Shown one piece after another: positions 42,301-51,758 of a stretch of 51,758 bases of DNA. Each line of letters starts with the position of its first letter. Positions within the stretch are counted from its first letter, which is position 1. The translations under genes were made by a program, and so were the position numbers. Location of the stretch: NCBI GenBank assembly GCA_029298735.1, contig JANSLP010000242.1, forward strand, positions 1-51,758, written 5' to 3'. The notes beneath the pieces were generated by a model, which had not been told where the DNA came from, did no database searches, and saw only the letters and a list, made by a program, of their open reading frames with translations. The stretch comes from Ophiostoma sp. CBS 140.51 (Eukaryota; Ascomycota; Sordariomycetes; Ophiostomatales; Ophiostomataceae).

Positions 42301-44927
42301 CCTCTCTCCGCGACGGCTCCCCGCTCTTTTTCTCACCGTCATCCCGCTTCTCTTTTCTTCTGTTGTTTTTGTTTCATTGTTTTGTAATGACAAGGCGTCT
42401 TTTGTCTCCCGTCTGCAGTCCTTTTGTACTCAGACTGCCTTGCCTGACCGTTTGACTCCATCCGACTGCCGTTCCCCGTTGTCGAAGCTTCTTCGATGAT
42501 ACACAGAACTTGCTTTGTCCCAGAGACAATCACACAGACATCACAGAAGTCAACTCTCGTCTTGGCCAGGCCCTAACCCTTGCATATCGTCATTGCCTTG
42601 CACATAATTTTTGCTTGCCTACCTTCCATGGTTTCAACTACACAGTATTGACTTGACCGTTCGTTGTCGTCCTTCCTCCTTGCCATAGGGCCAGAGCCAT
42701 ACCAAGTCAAGACAACCACACCGTTCCATATTCTCTTCCTTCTCGCTTCCCCCTGCAATGGCTATGATGGACAACCCACTCTTTTTACTTTGTTCCGCGC
42801 ACCCCACACACACCCGGTGCCACTGTTCTTGCGCTATCGTCCCTGCTGCACGCTGTTTTTCCCTTTTTCTCGTTTGGTCCCTTCCGCTGTCTTCACGTTT
42901 TAGCGGGTCTCTGGTTCTCTCTCTTCTTTTTTGGTTCTTTTTTGACACTTTCCTCTTTGTCCCTTGGGGTCTTGTCCCTTGACTGGCCGTTTTTTTTTCA
43001 GCGCGGGCAGTGGCCGCGGCATGGAAAGATACCTGTAAAACCGAAACTAGGACAGAATAAAAAACTACGATCTAGCTTCCTGCGCTGCCACATCCGAGGC
43101 GAACCCATTCGAACCCATTTGAAAGTGTCCCACTTTCTCCAACGGAGCCTCCGTCGCCTCGTGGAGGTCGTGGGTGTGCTCGAGTCGCAAGATGGGATTG
43201 TCGCTCGCTCTCGTGTTCCGTCATGCCTGTCTGTTTGCTGGTTTGTCCATCAGTTTGTCCAGATGCACCATCTCTGGCGATTTGGCTCGACACCGACAAC
43301 ACGGCCTCGCTCTGACCAGCCTGTCGCCCCGTATTCACCTCCCCCATCACAACTCATTTTCAGTGAACAGCACGGTAGCCTAGCCGCCGGATCGACAAAG
43401 GCGTCCCGCTATTGTTGTTGTTCGTTCCGCCAGACTTTGCCAGGGCATTATTTGCTCGAGATCAATTTGTCTGCTACCGGCAACAAGGCTCGGATGAGTC
43501 GAAAGTCACGAACCGTCCGAAGTCAAAGACACTTGAACAAAGGCTCCTCCAGAACGACTTGTTTTTTCCTGTATTTTCTCCAGTCGACGAACGGCCCTAG
43601 CTCCACAGCTCCGGCGCATGTCAAAGTCCTTGGGAAATACATACATCCTGCATCACAACCGTTATGACAAAATCGGGCAGCACGGCCGGCCGTCTTGGCC
43701 AGAAAGGACCTAGCAAATAATGGCAGGCAAGAAACAAAGAAGAGCAAGAGCGCACAAAATAGGCAAGCACACTGCTCTCCCAACGTTCCTCCCGTATTTG
43801 GACGAATACAAACAGAACAGGAAAGACAGAACAGGAAAGACAGAACAGGAAAGAGAGCAAACACGATGGCTCTTGCCGGTGCACGGGGCGAATAAGCGCT
43901 GCAACCCGTTCTAATACAAATCGGTTCATCGTCTCATATTGACGCGACCCAGCGCTTTCCCTCTCCGCGCATGCGGCCAGGGGCCTCCCATCTCTTAATG
44001 GTCCAAATACTTTCAAAAATGCTCCCAAGTGCCACTGAGGGCAGGAGCGCACCACGAGGGAGGCACGCTCCTTCTCCGTAATTTCATAATTTTTCAGCTG
44101 AACCACCAGGAACGCCGCACGCAAACTCTCTCCTGCCTCACAAATCGCTCTTGCCCTCCGTGTCCTCTTTCCTCTTTTTCGTGCCTCATATTCATTTTTG
44201 TGCTGCAATCCCCCTATCCTCCAAATTCAATCGCATAACGCCCCTTTTCGTAGCTTCACTTTCACCAACCATCAACACAACCACCACATATCGTGAACGC
44301 GGCCGGCCACTGCTCCCTTTCTCACTAATTAAGCTTTGGGTTCCCGCCGCGTCTGCCCGTCGTCAGACAGACACGACCAGCACTGCTGTCCCCGCCCTCG
44401 CCCTAGCCGCACACACCACCACAACAGCCCAACCAACACCCCCCCCTTCTCTCTCCCAGACCCCCCCGAGCCCCCCCAATTCTTCTCCCTTTGCGAGTTA
44501 CCAAGAGGGGGACGAAGGAAGTCGCCCAAGCCAGGATTGTTGATCCTTGCACCTCTGTCCCTCCACCCACAAGCTGGACGACGCTACCTTTTGATCGAAA
44601 CGGGGCTTTCTATTTCGTCCCATCCTCCTCCGACTCTCTCTTCTTCTTCAATCAACCTTTCCTCCGCCTCGCGTCACTGCCCGTCCTCTGCATTTTCCCT
44701 TTTCCCTTTTCCCTTTTATTCTCATCGCTTCCCTTTTTGTTGCTCTGATCCATCTGCGCGTGCTACCTGATATACCCCATTACCCACTCTGGGTTGTATA
44801 TACAAGGCAGACAAACATCTTCACCCCTCCCCCTGGAGCCGTCCTCGGTCCTCCTCTCTTTTTTTCTCTTTCTTTTTCTTCTCTTGATTCCCCCCTCCCC
44901 TCTCTCTCCTCCTGCTCTGTCTTCACC
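39301..44927. promoter_or_regulatory. Gene-free stretch of about 5.6 kb upstream of the C2H2 gene
   Basis: This lies between the starts of two divergent genes. The last 800 bases are strongly pyrimidine-rich with TTTTCCC repeats (44697-44720) and are probably promoter and 5' leader of the zinc-finger gene. A possible short spliced frame starts at ATG 39678, with donor GTAAGT at 39716 and acceptor CTAG at 39817-39820, and would encode only about 30 residues. A 14-base tandem repeat lies at 43812-43853. No conserved protein, tRNA or rRNA is seen on either strand. Confidence 0.45.
43812..43853 (+). repeat. 14-base tandem repeat x3
   Basis: Three perfect head-to-tail copies of ACAGAACAGGAAAG lie in the long intergenic region upstream of the C2H2 gene. 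Confidence 0.95.
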
Positions 44928-47900
44928 ATGTCTTCATATCCATTTCCAGATCTGCCATCTGAGTTTGCAGAAACAACCCCAGACGATCTCGACAACCAGC
45001 AGCCCGGAACGCCCACCGGCGCAAGTCTTCTCTTCTCGCCGCCCATGTTGCACCACGCTGCATCCTCGCCGGCCCTCAACAACGCAGACACCCCCGCCGA
45101 GTCTGTTGCCCTCAGTATCCACTACCAGTCCAGTGACTACAGCGAGTTTGACGTAGATAACACAGGCGACGACAACTACTTCAACGCCATCTTCGGTACC
45201 ACAGGTGGCAACGCCCCCTCTTTCCTCGGCGAGGACGCGGGCAACTTCGATCCCTTTGGCGCCGCCGCCGCCGCCTCGCTCACGGCCGCCAACGCGCAGA
45301 CATATACCACACCCGAGCCAATCTTCAATGATATCAAGGCCTACCCCATAAGCCCCGACCAGACACCGTCACTCAACGCCCCCACCTCACCAGATAACGC
45401 CGCCGCCTCCTCATCCGCTGCGGCGCAGAAGATTGCAGCCCGTAACATTGCTGCTGTCCCAGGCTTCGACGGACTCGTCTCACCGCAGCAGCTCACAAAG
45501 GTCCCTGCGCCAACATCCACAGTACCTGTACCGCAACTTCAAGCGTTTGTGAGCGACGCCGCGACACAGCTCACGCCAGATACGACCAGCAGCGGTGGCA
45601 GCTTAGGGAACAACGACCGCAACAGTCTGTCCACAGAAGGAGGCGCCACAGCAACAACAGCGCCGCCCATGTCAAATCAGAACCCCCATGTCACGGTCTC
45701 GCTTTGGGGCAAGGACAGCGCCCTCCACGAGGAGAGCTACCTGTCGTCCAGCGAGATCAAGACTGAACGCGCTGGCTCCAACCCTGACGACAGTCATCTG
45801 CCTGCACAGGCCGACGGAGGTGCACAGTCTGCCCGTCGCGGCATCGACCCATCAAATCGCCCCTCGACCGAGATTCTCACCAGCATCAACGACGATGCCG
45901 AGGCACGAAAGGTTGAGAAACAGAACGCAGCCGTCAGCCAATGGCTCGACTCGGCGGCCGGCGGTGAGCCCGATATCCAGGGCCCACCAGCCAATCCAGA
46001 TGCTTCTTTCGAGGGCGTGTCGCCCCGTGAGGTCGATCTTGGCGGTGACACACAGAATATTGAGCAGGAGGGCCGGACATATTTCACTGGCAACGGCGGC
46101 CCTCTCACTGCTACCGACTACGAGATCATGCTGAAGAGCAGCGTTTGGGAAAACAGCCCCGCAGTTCTTCCCATCGCACAAGGCTCGGCCCGCAACCAGC
46201 CTGAGACATCACAGGCTGCCATAGAGCGGTTTGAGCGCATGTACCACGACAATGCGTCCATTGTGTCGCGTGCTGCTACTTGGGGCACACGGCGGCGAAG
46301 CTTGCCCAGCATCGCTGATATCGAGGGCGTTACGAGCGGCAACTTTTTGAAGAAGCTGGCCATCAGCCGCAACGAGCCGGCCCGGCGTCCTAGCATCCTC
46401 GACAACCTGCGCACGCTCGTGCGCAAACCAAGCACCAGCCAGCAGCTCAAGCGGTCACGCGGGATTCCGGATGACGATGCGTCGTCCTACTTTGCGGACC
46501 GCAGCTCACCCGCCGACGACAGTCGCCGGGATAGCACAAAGAGCACAAGCACACTTGGTTTGCCACCACGGACCCAGAGCTGGGGTAAGAACAAGCAGCC
46601 CATTCCCAGTATCAACACGGCCCTCATCTCCATGGGCAGCAACATGGCCTCTGTTGGCACCACGCACACCCGCAACGGCTCCATCAGCAGACCACATGCC
46701 GGCTCCGTTAGTCTTAGCCCGCCCCTCACATCGCCCAAGAGCCCTCTGCTCAAGGTCAGCAACTCTCTGCGGCGGCCACGCAGCAAGTCAGATACCAAGG
46801 GCACGCTCGACAACCCGCACCCCAACCTGGTGCGCATGTTGAAGAAGACTGGTGGCCCGCCCATTGCAGCCTTGGCGACGGCCAACGCCATGCCTATGTT
46901 CCCTGGCCCTACTTCGGTTCCCGTTCTCACGTCCGCTCCTACACAAGCACCCGCACCCGCACCCGCTCCCGCTCCCATCCAGATCCCTGCAACCCGCGTC
47001 GCCGTTGTCGACCCCGATGATGAAGACGACGAGGACGATGAGGCTTTCGATGACGGTGATCTGAAGGCCGAGTCTGACGAGCTTATCGACAAAATCACGC
47101 CTGACTTTGCCGGCTTCCGCGAGCTGGTCCTAGGTCTTAACCCCATGCTTGCCGATGTCAACACATACCTGGTCGATCGTATCGCCCACCAGCAGATTGT
47201 TCGATATAAGGGTCTGCTGAACAGTCGTATCAAGCATCTAGGTCAGGTGAAGGGTCAGCTCTGCTCCAGTGGTCCGCTGTGCATTGCACAAGGAGGCTCC
47301 GCAGTCCTGATTGACAGCAAGGGTGCGCCACGCAGCATCGACCCGTTGTCGGCCACATACGACGGCGAGGATGTTGACGATGTCTCGTCTCCCCTCGACG
47401 GCGCCATCAACACAGAGAGCTTCCCCAAGTACATTCCCATGCCACCAACGACCACCCTGCCTGCTGAGTTTGAGTGCCAGCTCTGCTTCCAGAACAAGCG
47501 CTTCCAAAAGCCTTCAGACTGGACTAAGCACGTGCACGAGGATGTCCAGCCCTTCACCTGCACATGGGACCGTTGCCGCGATCCTAAGATCTTCAAGAGA
47601 AAGGCCGATTGGGTGCGCCACGAGAACGAGGGTCATCGTCATTTGGAATGGTGGACATGCGATGTTGAGGAGTGCCGTCATACGTGCTACCGCCGTGACA
47701 ACTTCTTGCAGCACCTGGTCCGCGAGCACAAGTTCAACGAGCCCAAGCACAAGACCAAGGCCGCCATCAAGAAGTCTGGTGCGCCCGACCCGACCTGGCA
47801 GCGCGTCGAGCAGTGCCATGCCGAGACCACGGCGCGGCCCCAGGACGAACCCTGCCGCTTCTGCGCCAAGACGTTTCCGACCTGGAAGAAGTTGACCGTG

Positions 47901-48614
47901 CATCTGGCCAAGCACATGGAGCACATCAGCCTGCCGCTGCTGCGTCTCGTGGAGCGCAAGGAGGTCGAGGCGGATACACTCATCAGCCCTGTGCAGGACC
48001 CGCCACCGCGCACCTTTGCGCCGACCATGGCATACCCCACGACTGCTGACGGTTCGCACCACGGCGGCCTGCCGGGTTTGTCGCCCAACATGATGGCAGG
48101 CCAGGGACCAAACGCCGGCCTGCACCATCATCTGGGCCAGCCGTACGGCCAGCCCGGGGCCCAGGACCCCAACGCCTACATGTACCCTGCGGTGACGCAG
48201 GTGCAGTACCAGCAGGCGGCGTACTATGGCCAGGCACCGCAGCAATTTGCTGCCGGCGGTGTCCTACCGTCGCACATGCAGAGCCTAGATGCCGCGACCA
48301 TGGACATGCAGTCCGGTTTTGCCAGCGCACAGGCTTATGGTGGCCACCTACCTGTCACCACGGGCGGCTACTTGGGCCCGGCCGGCAATCAGTACATTGC
48401 GGATCCGGTTGGCATGGTCGACACATCGGGCTTCTCGACGTTCTCTAATGCCAACGCACTGGGCCTGCAGGCACCCATCCCTAGTGGCCAGCTGCAGTAC
48501 GACGCATCGATTGACCCATCGGTCGGCAGCGGCGAACACTTTACCCCTCAGGGCTCCGTGTCGCCGTTCCATCACTCGCCGCACCAACCTCAGGGCCAGT
48601 TTTACGGGCAGTAA
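44928..48614 (+). CDS. Large C2H2 zinc-finger protein, probable transcription regulator
   Basis: Single exon of 1228 residues starting at the ATG at 44928, preceded by TCACC. The first 700 residues are low-complexity, rich in Ser, Ala, Asn and Pro, with acidic patches and an Ala-Pro repeat near residue 680. An acidic stretch ('DPDDEDDEDDEAFDDGDL') leads into a conserved helical segment ('FRELVLGLNPMLADVNTYLV') just before the fingers. Four C2H2-type fingers follow at about 847-1000, with pairs 'CQLC', 'CTWDRC', 'CDVEEC' and 'CRFC', each followed by paired His ('HVH', 'HENEGH', 'HLVREH', 'HLAKH'). The tail is rich in Gln, Gly, Tyr and Pro. The frame is also open upstream to a GTG at 44760, but there is no earlier ATG. 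I do not recognise a named orthologue; the architecture is that of fungal regulators. Confidence 0.88.
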   Translation: MSSYPFPDLPSEFAETTPDDLDNQQPGTPTGASLLFSPPMLHHAASSPALNNADTPAESVALSIHYQSSDYSEFDVDNTGDDNYFNAIFGTTGGNAPSFLGEDAGNFDPFGAAAAASLTAANAQTYTTPEPIFNDIKAYPISPDQTPSLNAPTSPDNAAASSSAAAQKIAARNIAAVPGFDGLVSPQQLTKVPAPTSTVPVPQLQAFVSDAATQLTPDTTSSGGSLGNNDRNSLSTEGGATATTAPPMSNQNPHVTVSLWGKDSALHEESYLSSSEIKTERAGSNPDDSHLPAQADGGAQSARRGIDPSNRPSTEILTSINDDAEARKVEKQNAAVSQWLDSAAGGEPDIQGPPANPDASFEGVSPREVDLGGDTQNIEQEGRTYFTGNGGPLTATDYEIMLKSSVWENSPAVLPIAQGSARNQPETSQAAIERFERMYHDNASIVSRAATWGTRRRSLPSIADIEGVTSGNFLKKLAISRNEPARRPSILDNLRTLVRKPSTSQQLKRSRGIPDDDASSYFADRSSPADDSRRDSTKSTSTLGLPPRTQSWGKNKQPIPSINTALISMGSNMASVGTTHTRNGSISRPHAGSVSLSPPLTSPKSPLLKVSNSLRRPRSKSDTKGTLDNPHPNLVRMLKKTGGPPIAALATANAMPMFPGPTSVPVLTSAPTQAPAPAPAPAPIQIPATRVAVVDPDDEDDEDDEAFDDGDLKAESDELIDKITPDFAGFRELVLGLNPMLADVNTYLVDRIAHQQIVRYKGLLNSRIKHLGQVKGQLCSSGPLCIAQGGSAVLIDSKGAPRSIDPLSATYDGEDVDDVSSPLDGAINTESFPKYIPMPPTTTLPAEFECQLCFQNKRFQKPSDWTKHVHEDVQPFTCTWDRCRDPKIFKRKADWVRHENEGHRHLEWWTCDVEECRHTCYRRDNFLQHLVREHKFNEPKHKTKAAIKKSGAPDPTWQRVEQCHAETTARPQDEPCRFCAKTFPTWKKLTVHLAKHMEHISLPLLRLVERKEVEADTLISPVQDPPPRTFAPTMAYPTTADGSHHGGLPGLSPNMMAGQGPNAGLHHHLGQPYGQPGAQDPNAYMYPAVTQVQYQQAAYYGQAPQQFAAGGVLPSHMQSLDAATMDMQSGFASAQAYGGHLPVTTGGYLGPAGNQYIADPVGMVDTSGFSTFSNANALGLQAPIPSGQLQYDASIDPSVGSGEHFTPQGSVSPFHHSPHQPQGQFYGQ

Positions 48615-49702
48615 GCGGTGTGTCAGGTGATTTTTTTCTTCTTCATATTCTTTTCTACTTCTTTTTTCTTTCTTTGTTCTCTTCTATATACATACCTTCT
48701 CTCCCTTGGCCACTACTTCGGTAACAGGCCCGGAGTGTACGACTACCATAGCCAGCAGACCTCTGCTATTCTCTATCTCTTTGCTTTTTTGTTTTACTTC
48801 TTTTTGAATTTCCCCCTTTTCTGCGCGCAAAATGACCCGGATACGATCACAAGGATCATGATTTTGGATTTTTTGCAGTTTAATTTCACTTTGCGATGTT
48901 GTCTTTTTTGTGTCTTTCTCTTCTTCGCTGCACTTGGACCCCGGCCTTGCCATTTATGCGCCATCTTTTCCATTTTTTATGATACTAGACTTCTCTTATT
49001 GGATCTTTGGACTTTTTGAATCAAATATTTTCTGAAACGTACATTATTTGGACACGATGGTCTCTGTGGACTATGAACTCTTACTTGAACTTGCGGTTGG
49101 ATACCTTTTACATCACTTCTTTGGGATTACCAGCAAATATTTTGTGCTCGGCGAACCTGGTTTTGGGACACTTCTCTCTTTGACAATGCATTGCAGTGGG
49201 AGGATATGGAAAAGGGGGCCATCGTACTTTCTCACCCGTCACATCCCAGGTTTATCCCTGTAGCCCCTGGTCGGCCGACTTTATGCGATGGGGCTGAGTT
49301 GGGACGACATGGTCTGTGATAACGGACGGCAAGTGGACTCTTACTGTTGAGATGCTTGCTGGGTTCGACGATCACAAAAGGCTGGAAAAGCCGTCATAGG
49401 CACCGGGGTGGTGTGTTGGTTGAGAATGCTAACCACGTTAAAGAATATTAATGGCTTCAAAGATGTGTTAATCTTTTGATATTTGCACAATGTCTAAAAA
49501 GAAGAAAAAGAAGTGGTGAAAAGGTAATGAAACTAGAAATAACAAATGAAAATAAATGCTAAAGACGAATAGTGAAAATGATTATGATGAAAAAAAAACA
49601 CTGTAACGATATATAATAAAGCTGGTGCGAGAAGAAACGAGTTGAGAAGAGCAAAAATAAAATATGAGTTCGTAACTCTGGAAAAACGGCAAAAAAACAA
49701 CT
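48615..49702. other. C2H2 gene 3' region and spacer before the tRNA
   Basis: About 1.1 kb, T-rich in its first 400 bases (3' untranslated region) and A-rich near 49490-49660. No conserved coding frame is seen. Confidence 0.55.
49691..49697 (-). terminator. RNA polymerase III terminator of the tRNA gene
   Basis: A run of seven T on the minus strand begins six bases after the mature 3' end of the tRNA. This is the standard polymerase III stop signal. Confidence 0.85.
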
Positions 49703-49806
49703 TGGGATCGGTGAGGCTCGAACTCACGACCTTAGGATGTGCCTATCTTCGGATACGGCTCATATCGCTATGAGACCTACGCGCTAGCCAACTGCGCCAC
49801 GATCCC
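49703..49806 (-). tRNA. Elongator tRNA-Met(CAU) with a 30-base intron
   Basis: Exon 1 is 49769-49806 and exon 2 is 49703-49738, giving a 74-base mature tRNA with the discriminator A at 49703. The acceptor stem GGGATCG pairs perfectly with CGATCCC. The D-arm GCGC..GCGC and the T-arm GTGAG-TTCGAGC-CTCAC are intact and double as A and B boxes. The anticodon loop is CTCATAA with anticodon CAT, and the U31/U39 pair is as in yeast elongator tRNA-Met. The intron (49739-49768) sits one base 3' of the anticodon, the canonical place, and contains ATATGAG complementary to the anticodon region. The elongator rather than initiator type is judged from the TTC T-loop and the anticodon stem, which lacks three G:C pairs. 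Confidence 0.93.
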
Positions 49807-51457
49807 ATTTTGTTGCTCGTTGTTGAGGTGGCTCGCGTGTAATCAAGCTTATATGGGGGGGGGTTGAATATGGTTGGAGTGAGAAGTATCTAAATACCAA
49901 CAGAAACGGCGCTAACCCCTAACGGCACAAAGTCGAGTTGAGAACCGTGAAGTCTTTGTATCCCTTTTATCGACCTTGACAATCGTTTAAGTCAACTGAA
50001 AGTACGGAGTAATATATGCCCAGAACTGATTGTTCCTTCCTTTTGCGGCGTGGGTTTGGAAGACATTCGATTGTTCCTTCCTTTGCATCCTGCCTGTTCT
50101 CTTTCAGCTGCCTTGCCGCAAAAGACCGCTCGATCATCGTTCGGCAAGAGCGACCGTGTGTGTGTCTCTACGGATCGCCTGCCGTTGATGCGAGAGGTGC
50201 AAGCGACGCGAGGAAGGAGCGCAGGAGAGCAAGATCGCAGAGGAAAGAGCGAAGCGAAGCGTGCCGATCCACGGTGCGGGACTCTGGCAGAAAAAGTCTG
50301 GGAATACGAGCAGATGCAGGGGGCACAGACGCAAGACGATTGTGTGAAAGTAAGAACAAGACGGCAAGAAGAAAAGGGTGGGCACACAACCTGAAGCACG
50401 CTCTGTTCTGCCGAGAGGCTGTGATGTCGTCGAGTGGACCAGTGATGGACAGAAATGGACAGACTCACAGACAAACTACGACATCAGCGTTCTCTTTGTG
50501 CTATCCTTGATATGTGGGCCAAGTCACTCGCTTACAATTTGTATGGGAGTGTACATTGTACCACACGAAGGAAACGACCCAGGCTCCTGGGTTTTATGCG
50601 TTGTTGCAGCTTTGCAGCTCTGGAGAGAAAGACTGTTTTCACACCCTTGTCCCGAACCAAGAGCAGACAATCCAGGGGCTGCGATGGGCAGGCTGTGAAG
50701 GCCGTGAGTGCAGCAGTGGGGGCGAGGGCTTACAGGGCAGAAGACCTCAACTGGGCCTGTTGGTAGTCTTTTTTTTTTTTTTTTACAGTCACAACGTGAT
50801 GAAATCTGCATCTCTTTTCTGCTCTTGTTGCATCTTGATCATGAACTTGCAAAAATAGAAACAGAACATTCGGCCGCATGGAAAGAAGGCCCGCGATCAC
50901 AAGACCGGCCGCAAGTTGAGGTCCGGCCAAGATCGCCGGCGCGTGCTTCTTCAAGCAAAGATGCGAGCATGCAGAGAAAACAAGAAGAAAGAGAAGGGCT
51001 TTGACCAACCATAAGACGAAAATCGCTGTAGATGCGAGTGGCTGCCCCTTCTGGAAGAGCTCTCGTCCAACGGTGTGGTTTTCGAGGGAAGGAAGTGTCG
51101 TCGGTGGTGGGACCCCAGGGGCTCTCCCCCTCCCCTTGGCGGCTTGCAGCCTGTCCAACCACAGGTCGCACCTGCCTCCACAGCACGCCTCCCCAACTCT
51201 CAGCCGCCGCAGACTGTCTCTCTTTTGTTCTCTTTCGCCCCCCTGCCCGTTTCAGAAATACCATACAAACCACACAAAACCACACATACCAAGACCAAAG
51301 CCCACGGCACCGCACAAGCGGTCGCTCGCAGACTCGACCTGCAGGCAGTTCTGCCACCCATTGTCTTTTGCATGTTCTCTGTTGTGATACTTTATCCAAT
51401 TGCTGGGGCTCTTCTCTTGTTCTTCTACTTCAAACACCAGAAAAAAATCGAGAAACA
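49807..51457. other. Terminal intergenic region
   Basis: About 1.6 kb with no conserved gene. A T16 run followed by ACAG at 50769-50788 resembles a strong splice acceptor but has no partner I can identify. Open frames of 110-190 codons occur on both strands here but overlap one another and show no motifs or coding-type codon use. Confidence 0.45.
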
Positions 51458-51527
51458 ATGACAACAGCCGGCAGCCTTCAGCATGCTGGAGGACAAGGGG
51501 CCAAGGCGGCTCTGAGTCTAGCTGGAT
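51458..51527 (+). CDS. Possible first coding exon of a gene running off the window
   Basis: An ATG in a good context (AACAATGAC) opens 23 codons beginning 'MTTAGSLQHAGGQGAKAALS' and reaches a consensus donor GTGAGT at 51528. A CTTCAAACACCAG stretch upstream looks like leader sequence. The remainder would lie beyond the right edge, or after an acceptor such as TTTTAG at 51617-51622. I do not recognise the protein and cannot exclude chance. Confidence 0.25.
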
Positions 51528-51652
51528 GTGAGTCGAGGCCGACTGCACCTGCACGACTGGCAGTTGGATGACAGGCGAATCCTACAGACTCAATACTCAA
51601 AGTTCTCTTCCATTCATTTTAGCGCAGTGTTGGCATCTCATTGCATGCTTCG

Positions 51653-51653
<1 letters not shown>

Positions 51654-51693
<40 letters not shown>

Positions 51694-51718
51694 TTTTTTT
51701 TTTTTTTTGTTTTTTTTT
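51654..51718 (+). repeat. Long poly(T) tract at the window edge
   Basis: A run of 39 T is followed by G, 15 T, G and 9 T, so 63 of 65 bases are T. It is by far the longest homopolymer in the window. It could be an expanded polypyrimidine tract, the tail of a minus-strand retroposed copy, or an assembly artefact. Confidence 0.95.
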
Positions 51719-51758
51719 GCTTTGGGCATATTTTTGACTTGGCGCACCGCGGGATGTT

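Noticed and set aside
42568..42582. CCCTAACCCT, resembling a telomerase RNA template, in the gene-free 39.3-44.9 kb stretch
   Set aside because: A telomere-like 10-mer in any register is expected by chance about once in a window of this size. I found no downstream GTAAGT/ATAAGT plus branch site of the kind that processes telomerase RNA 3' ends in these fungi, and could not establish a pseudoknot.
44760..44927. 56-codon N-terminal extension of the C2H2 protein
   Set aside because: It begins at GTG, is CT-rich leader sequence, and an ATG in good context follows at 44928.
50016..50510. 164-codon ATG-initiated frame near the right end
   Set aside because: A similar-length frame runs on the opposite strand over the same bases, composition is Arg/Ser-rich without domains, and there are no flanking splice or promoter cues.
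51075..51461. Frame ending in a membrane-helix-like stretch ('VLPPIVFCMFSVVILYPIAG')
   Set aside because: It begins at GTG, has no ATG until inside the hydrophobic stretch, and the T-rich DNA alone explains the hydrophobic residues.
1..51758. Transposons, RIP-degraded repeats, secondary-metabolite cluster genes, CRISPR arrays
   Set aside because: No reverse transcriptase, transposase, long terminal or inverted repeats, polyketide or peptide synthase domains, or spaced direct-repeat arrays were seen on either strand.

Overview
This is a window of nuclear DNA from a filamentous ascomycete (Pezizomycotina, most likely a Sordariomycete). The evidence is short introns of about 65-130 bp with GTRNGT donors and CTAAC-like branch sites, GC-rich third codon positions, a single MAD3/BUB1 hybrid checkpoint kinase, and proteins of typical filamentous-fungal architecture. 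An Ophiostomatales/Sporothrix-like source fits the general look, but that is only a guess. I see no transposon, CRISPR array, prophage or secondary-metabolite cluster, and no new multi-gene system.

Layout. 1-7 kb: enolase (518-2014, +), then the BUB1/MAD3 spindle-checkpoint kinase (2597-6830, +). 7-14 kb: APN1 endonuclease IV (-) head-to-head with a DUS2-type tRNA-dihydrouridine synthase (+), then PP2A methylesterase PPE1 (-) and threonine aldolase GLY1 (-). 16-20 kb: a GT17-family glycosyltransferase (+) converging on an atypical bZIP factor (-). 20-26 kb: an unassigned first exon (22082-22193, -) and the RNA polymerase I factor RRN3 (-). 29-31 kb: HAP3/NF-YB (-) with a 973-bp first intron. 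36.5-39.3 kb: a compact cluster of prefoldin subunit 2 (-), CMC2 (+) and a TMEM14 protein (-). 45-49 kb: a 1228-residue C2H2 zinc-finger protein (+). 49.7 kb: an intron-containing elongator tRNA-Met(CAU). The last 2 kb hold a possible gene start and a long poly(T) tract at the edge.

The genes are ordinary single-copy housekeeping and regulatory genes with no operon-like logic. Some head-to-head pairs share promoters: APN1/DUS2 (523 bp) and PFD2/CMC2 (518 bp). The second contains three CCAAT pentamers, the type of site bound by the complex that contains HAP3, also encoded here. Two gene-free stretches of about 5.9 kb (30682-36537) and 5.6 kb (39301-44927) are large for such a genome and are the best places to look for long regulatory regions or non-coding transcripts.

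The most informative details are the two ABBA-like motifs flanking the second KEN box in the checkpoint kinase; a HAP3 intron with an alternative in-frame start; a TMEM14 gene whose first coding exon is only the start codon; and a bZIP basic region lacking the invariant Asn. Gene models were built by hand from splice consensus and reading-frame continuity. No similarity search could be run.
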